Position numbers and translations under genes: made by a program. Below, piece by piece: positions 60,359-64,000 of a stretch of DNA of 64,000 nucleotides. Positions within the stretch are counted from its first letter, which is position 1, and the number at the start of each line of letters is the position of its first letter. Where the stretch lies: assembly GCF_031326225.1 (NCBI RefSeq), contig NZ_CP133720.1, forward strand, positions 1,550,001-1,614,000, given 5' to 3'. The notes under the pieces are model-generated. The model did no database searches and was not told where the DNA came from. It worked only from the letters and a program-made list of their open reading frames with translations. The DNA is from Undibacterium cyanobacteriorum. GTDB taxonomy: Bacteria; Pseudomonadota; Gammaproteobacteria; Burkholderiales; Burkholderiaceae_D.

Positions 60359-61852
60359 TCAGCGTAGCAGTGATAAAGCGTTATTTGGTAGCGAGTTCGC
60401 TTGCGCCAAGATCGCCGTGCCTGCTTGTTGCAAAACTTGCGCTCGAGTGAGTGAGGCGGTTTCCTGCGCATAGTCTGTATCACGAATACGACTTCGTGCT
60501 GCGGATAGGTTTTCCGAGTTCGTTTGTAGATTGGTAATGGCTGAGGTAAGTCGGTTTTGATAAGCGCCCAAGGTTGCACGTGAAGTGCTGACCGTTTGGA
60601 TCGCAGCATCGACCGTATTCAGTGCCGAAGAAGCTCCAGCGACCGTGCCAAGATTTAGGGATGATAAACCTGCCCCAACCGTCACTGAAGCGGACGTAAA
60701 ACCCGCAGTAAAACCGGTGTTTGCTGCGGCGTTGGTGGTGCCTTCTGCGATGGTAATTCCTGCTGAGCTGTTCGAGGTCAAGCTTATTGCAGAAGTGATG
60801 TCACCTATCGCGTTCACTTGGATGTCGATGCCTGTGTATGCTCTATCTGAGGAAGCGTTGGTTGATGATACTAGGCTGATATTTCTACCATCCGCAGCGA
60901 TCAAAGTCACAGCACCATTCGTAGTGCTAAAGTTTGCCGTAACGCCGGTTTGGGAGCTAATGGCATTGACGGCTGCCGCGACCTGCGAACCACGCTGTGC
61001 GGCTAAGTTCGGCCCAGCGACCGCAGCGATCGCGGCGATCGGAACACCGTTAATGCGAAGATCACCGGCAGAGATAGCGCCACCATTGGTTACCGCAACG
61101 CCAGGTAGAACGGTCGGGCCAACGGTTGCCGTGACGCCGGTACTGCCGCTGATGGCGTTGATGGCGGTGGCTTTGGCGATGCTACTGGCATTTGCGTAAA
61201 CGTAAGAAACGCCATCGGATGTTGATGCACCAACGCGGTAACCATTGATCACTAAGTCTCCGTTTGCAAAAGCGACCGGTGTCGCCATGAGCCCAGTGCC
61301 GGTGATTCTGGTTGAATAGCTTGAGGTGGACCCGACACCGAGTGCACTTGATCTTGCACTGGCGATCGAAGAAATATTGATCTGGTCGCTGCTCGAATTG
61401 TTGGCGCCAACTTGGAAAGTTTGCGAGTTGAATGAGCCATCGATGAGATTGACACCGTTAAAGGTGGTCGAGCTTGCAATGCGATCGATTTCTGAAATGA
61501 TTTGTGAGGCTTCGTTATTCAGTGAAGCACGGTCAATCGCCTGGTTACTACCGTTTGCAGCCTGCACGGCAAGATCGCGAATACGTTGTAGATTCGAGGT
61601 AATTTGTTGTAATGCACCCTCAGCTGTTTGCGCGAGTGAAATAGCATCATTGGCATTGCGCGCGGCTTGGTTCATGCCACCAATTTGTGAACTAATTCGT
61701 TCCGAGATTGCCAAACCAGCCGAATCGTCTTTGGCACTATTAATGCGGGAACCGGACGAAAGACGTTGCATTGACGTGGTCAACGCTGTTTGTGTGCTGC
61801 TGAGATTGCGTTGTGCATTAATCGATGCGAGATTGGTATTGATAATAGTCAT
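60359..61852 (-). CDS. fliC: Flagellin
   Basis: A 497-aa flagellar filament protein, secreted by the flagellar type III system without a signal peptide. The conserved D0/D1 N-terminus (about 1-170) starts MTIINTNLASINAQRNLS and contains RLSSGSRINSAKDDSAGLAI. The C-terminal D1/D0 (about 410-497) includes NLQTNSENLSAARSRIRDTD and ends ANSLPNNALSLLR. The middle (about 180-405) is variable and rich in Ala, Gly, Ser and Thr, with a flagellin-IN-like motif. No flagellar neighbours are present in the window, and a sigma28-like promoter lies upstream. The ribosome site is weak. Confidence 0.96.
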   Translation of the reverse strand: MTIINTNLASINAQRNLSSTQTALTTSMQRLSSGSRINSAKDDSAGLAISERISSQIGGMNQAARNANDAISLAQTAEGALQQITSNLQRIRDLAVQAANGSNQAIDRASLNNEASQIISEIDRIASSTTFNGVNLIDGSFNSQTFQVGANNSSSDQINISSIASARSSALGVGSTSSYSTRITGTGLMATPVAFANGDLVINGYRVGASTSDGVSYVYANASSIAKATAINAISGSTGVTATVGPTVLPGVAVTNGGAISAGDLRINGVPIAAIAAVAGPNLAAQRGSQVAAAVNAISSQTGVTANFSTTNGAVTLIAADGRNISLVSSTNASSDRAYTGIDIQVNAIGDITSAISLTSNSSAGITIAEGTTNAAANTGFTAGFTSASVTVGAGLSSLNLGTVAGASSALNTVDAAIQTVSTSRATLGAYQNRLTSAITNLQTNSENLSAARSRIRDTDYAQETASLTRAQVLQQAGTAILAQANSLPNNALSLLR

Positions 61853-62210
61853 GATATTTTTTTCTTACACGGATGCGTTTCTCTATCGTTTATTCTTTAT
61901 TTTGTTCTAATTTGTTTTATTATCGGGGCGCGCAACTATCCTTCATCGAAGCGGTATCGGCAGCGCGTAGAAAAAGTTGAGTCGCTTCGCAATGTTTCGC
62001 TTTGTTTGTCATTTTTGACCGCAACTACGCTTATCCGAAAGCTTATCGGCGGGGATCGAAAAAAATTTAATCGCTTCGAGTGGGAGCGCTCTCTTTCAAT
62101 TTTTAGAAACTATTTTGAATACTGTGTGACGCTACAAGCTCAGGTATAACGACTTAGACGCATTGAGTCTCGCGTTTAGACTTCATTGATTCAACTCCCA
62201 ATTAAGAACT
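61853..62210. other. Divergent region fliC / acyltransferase
   Basis: A 358-bp spacer with the flagellin promoter on its left side. A TATAAC at 62145-62150 could be a -10 for the acyltransferase, but no well-spaced -35 is seen. No gene is recognised. Confidence 0.4.
61920..61945 (-). promoter_or_regulatory. Candidate sigma28 (FliA) promoter of flagellin
   Basis: Read on the minus strand, TGAAGGAT (61945-61938) and CCCGATAA (61927-61920) are separated by 10 bp. The -10 matches 7 of 8 bases of the sigma28 consensus GCCGATAA, and the -35 matches about 5 of 8 of TAAAGTTT. The leader would be about 60 nt. Confidence 0.5.
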
Positions 62211-63305
62211 ATGCAACGTAATCTAGGTATCGATTTACTCCGCGGCTTTTCCATCTTATTCGTCGTCATTCACCACCTTGCTTTGAAATTTCGATTGCCT
62301 TTAGGGCCGAGCGCCTTGGGTGATTTTGTTTCGAAGCGCATTTTGAATGGGATTAGTTTTAATGGTTACGAATCGGTGTTCATCTTTTTCGTCCTGTCGG
62401 GATTTTTGATTACGCAGAATTGCCTGCAACGTTATGGAGCGCTAAATCAGATCGAATGGAAAGCGTTTTATCGCCAGCGCTTTAGTCGGATTTTTCCATT
62501 GCTCGCAATACTATTGATCGTACTCAGTGTGCTACATGGATTGCAGGTGCCCGGTTACGTTGTTCAAGAAAAAGGACAGACTTTAGGTAGAGCTTTGATC
62601 TCTGCACTTGGCTTACATTTGAATTGGTACGAAGCGCAAACAACGTGGTTGCCACCCGCATGGGATGTGTTGTGGTCTTTGTCGATTGAAGAGGTTTTTT
62701 ATTTGGCGTTTCCTGTACTGTGTTTGCTTTTGCCACGCCACTTTTTGATCTTGGCTTTGCTAGCCCTAGCACTGTCTTTGCCATGGACGCGTGGAGCGAT
62801 TGTCGGCAATGAGATTTGGCAAGAGAAAGCTTATCTGCCAGGGATGTCAGCGATTGCATTCGGTGTCTTGACGGCATTGTTGGCACAAAAGCTGACGGTT
62901 TCGCGTGGCTTTGCGCGCAGCCTTTTTGTCTTTGGTGTAACCGGGATTATAGGCGTGTTTTTCTTTGGTGCTGAGTTGTGGCGCACCATGGAAAACTTCA
63001 TGATGTATATCTTGTGTATCTCTGCGTGTTTCTTGGTGTTCGCCGCCGCTCAATACCCTCTGCGTAGCACGATGGGATTCGGATGGCTGGCTTTGATGGG
63101 ACGTTTGAGTTACGAGATTTATTTGACGCACATGTTTATCGTACTGGCAGTCTGCACCGCTTATCGAAGCTACTTTGGTGACAATATGCATTGGAGCTAC
63201 CTCACTTATGTTCCAGTTGTGGTCGCCTGCGTCTTGTTAGGGATCGTGGTTGAACGCACCATTTGTGGTCCATCCTTGCGTTATCTGCGGGCAAAGCTGA
63301 ACTAG
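62211..63305 (+). CDS. Acyltransferase family 3 (OafA/YrhL type) membrane protein
   Basis: A 364-aa inner-membrane protein with about ten helices. Family motifs: GIDLLRGFSILFVVIHHL, with the Arg and the His pair thought to be catalytic, FIFFVLSGFLIT, RQRFSRIFPLL and VLWSLSIEEVFYLAFP. There is no C-terminal SGNH domain. Such enzymes move O-acetyl or similar groups onto LPS, exopolysaccharide or peptidoglycan sugars. The next gene begins 44 bp downstream on the same strand and is likely cotranscribed. Confidence 0.9.
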   Translation: MQRNLGIDLLRGFSILFVVIHHLALKFRLPLGPSALGDFVSKRILNGISFNGYESVFIFFVLSGFLITQNCLQRYGALNQIEWKAFYRQRFSRIFPLLAILLIVLSVLHGLQVPGYVVQEKGQTLGRALISALGLHLNWYEAQTTWLPPAWDVLWSLSIEEVFYLAFPVLCLLLPRHFLILALLALALSLPWTRGAIVGNEIWQEKAYLPGMSAIAFGVLTALLAQKLTVSRGFARSLFVFGVTGIIGVFFFGAELWRTMENFMMYILCISACFLVFAAAQYPLRSTMGFGWLALMGRLSYEIYLTHMFIVLAVCTAYRSYFGDNMHWSYLTYVPVVVACVLLGIVVERTICGPSLRYLRAKLN

Positions 63306-63349
63306 AATAGTGATTCTGTTTAGATGCAGTTTTGAACGAGGAAATCGAA

Positions 63350-64000
63350 ATGCGCCTACCCTTGAAATTAATATTGCTTGCACTGCCAAGTTTGCTTGGT
63401 AGTGTGCTTTTGATGTCTTACTCGCAGGTCGGTATGGGCTTACTGCTGCAGCAAGTTCTAGTTGGACTGATGGGATGTGGATTTGTCTTGTGGCGAACCT
63501 CTGAGCGGACCGAAGCAGCGATGCGCAGAAGGACAGAGCGCGATCCTCATCAAAGCTTTCGAACAAGAATAGGTTTGATCACACTAAGTCTCATCGCTAT
63601 TGGTTTGCTTTTATGTATTGTGACTGCCTACATCGCAGGGCAGACTGGTAGCCCCGCACGCTGGTTGAAAATCGCGGACTTACGTTTGTATTTTGCTGGC
63701 CTCATCATGCCGGCGAGTTTATTGCTAATCGCCGTTTTGTTTTGGATCAGAAGACAAGCCAATCTCGCGACCAGCGCGTTAAGCATCACGATTGCAGCAA
63801 GCCTCGCAGCTCAACCGGACGCATCACAAATCACAGCATTTTCACTGGGCATGATTTTCATTATCTGGCATAGTTCCGTGTCAATGCGCCTCAAGTCCGC
63901 GATTAGTCTCGCGCTGATCGCACTTAGTGTTTGGACTTGGTTGCAAGCCGATCCACTACAGCCTGTGCCTTATGTCGAAGGCGTCATTCAATTGGCAGCA
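63350..64000 (+). CDS. Partial polytopic membrane protein, possibly SEDS (FtsW/RodA)-like
   Basis: An open frame of 217 codons from ATG 63350 to the window end, with ACGAGGAAA upstream. The protein is almost all membrane helices. Two segments recall SEDS glycosyltransferases: SPARWLKIADL...IMPASLLLIAVLF resembles the 'aRWI.ig...P.el.Kpa' region, and AAQPDASQITAFSLGMIFI resembles 'QPDlGTal' with Ser-Gln replacing Gly-Thr. The first 45 residues are unlike FtsW. The visible part ends at PYVEGVIQLAA. It may be a diverged SEDS paralogue; the key later residues are outside the window. Confidence 0.6.
   Translation, partial: MRLPLKLILLALPSLLGSVLLMSYSQVGMGLLLQQVLVGLMGCGFVLWRTSERTEAAMRRRTERDPHQSFRTRIGLITLSLIAIGLLLCIVTAYIAGQTGSPARWLKIADLRLYFAGLIMPASLLLIAVLFWIRRQANLATSALSITIAASLAAQPDASQITAFSLGMIFIIWHSSVSMRLKSAISLALIALSVWTWLQADPLQPVPYVEGVIQLAA

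Noticed and set aside
60205..60450. 81-codon frame with repeated LTSF units
   Set aside because: The repeats come from the 12-bp DNA array, and the end overlaps conserved flagellin codons on the other strand.

Overview
The window looks like a chromosomal segment of a free-living betaproteobacterium, most likely Burkholderiales/Oxalobacteraceae (Undibacterium-like). This rests on the rimP-nusA-infB-rbfA-truB order, an scpB-rluB pair with long low-complexity tails, the nudix-aat-bpt-pyrD cluster, waaA (Gram-negative LPS), class 2 pyrD, and moderate GC with AT-rich spacers. No phage, plasmid or CRISPR locus is visible. The genus is an inference.

Layout. 0-10 kb: a cut membrane-protein start, creA, an HDOD protein, a mini-operon of two tiny membrane proteins (31 and 64 aa), PBP4-type dacB, a secreted M1 aminopeptidase and a 1162-aa hybrid histidine kinase. 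9.8-13 kb: rlhA, whose stop codon lies inside a REP-like repeat, then a RAYT transposase and a 118-bp tandem REP array. 13-17.5 kb: a secreted dipeptidyl peptidase IV, a DUF2785 protein and waaA. 17.7-26.8 kb: a CoA-dependent aromatic catabolic island best read as 2-aminobenzoate (anthranilate) degradation: ligase, monooxygenase/reductase fusion, SDR, MarR regulator, enoyl-CoA hydratase, acyl-CoA dehydrogenase, 4HBT thioesterase and a Rid-family protein without the usual catalytic arginine. 27-31 kb: a PLP decarboxylase and a GAF-PAS-GGDEF-EAL protein. 31.4-42.6 kb: envelope or secreted proteins, headed by a 1471-aa protein built from two diverged copies of one architecture, then an M16 peptidase, a cyclophilin, two alpha/beta hydrolases and a small exported protein. 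42.6-48.2 kb: more REP copies, an aldo/keto reductase, a methyltransferase, pyrD, bpt, aat and a Nudix hydrolase. 48.6-59 kb: initiator tRNA, scpB, rluB and the translation operon rimP-nusA-infB-rbfA-truB, preceded by a good promoter and an attenuator-like terminator and interrupted by two palindromic repeats. 59-64 kb: a DUF924 protein, a cupin, flagellin, an acyltransferase and a cut, divergent SEDS (FtsW/RodA)-like membrane protein.

How they work together. The aminobenzoate island could take 2-aminobenzoate to its CoA thioester, hydroxylate and reduce the ring, then process the product with beta-oxidation-type enzymes, with MarR as the likely ligand-sensing repressor and the Rid protein as a candidate enamine/imine deaminase. 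The rimP-truB block makes ribosome maturation and initiation factors plus NusA. Bpt and Aat together supply N-degron tagging. The least explained elements are the duplicated 1471-aa protein, the tiny membrane-protein pair and the REP/RAYT system.
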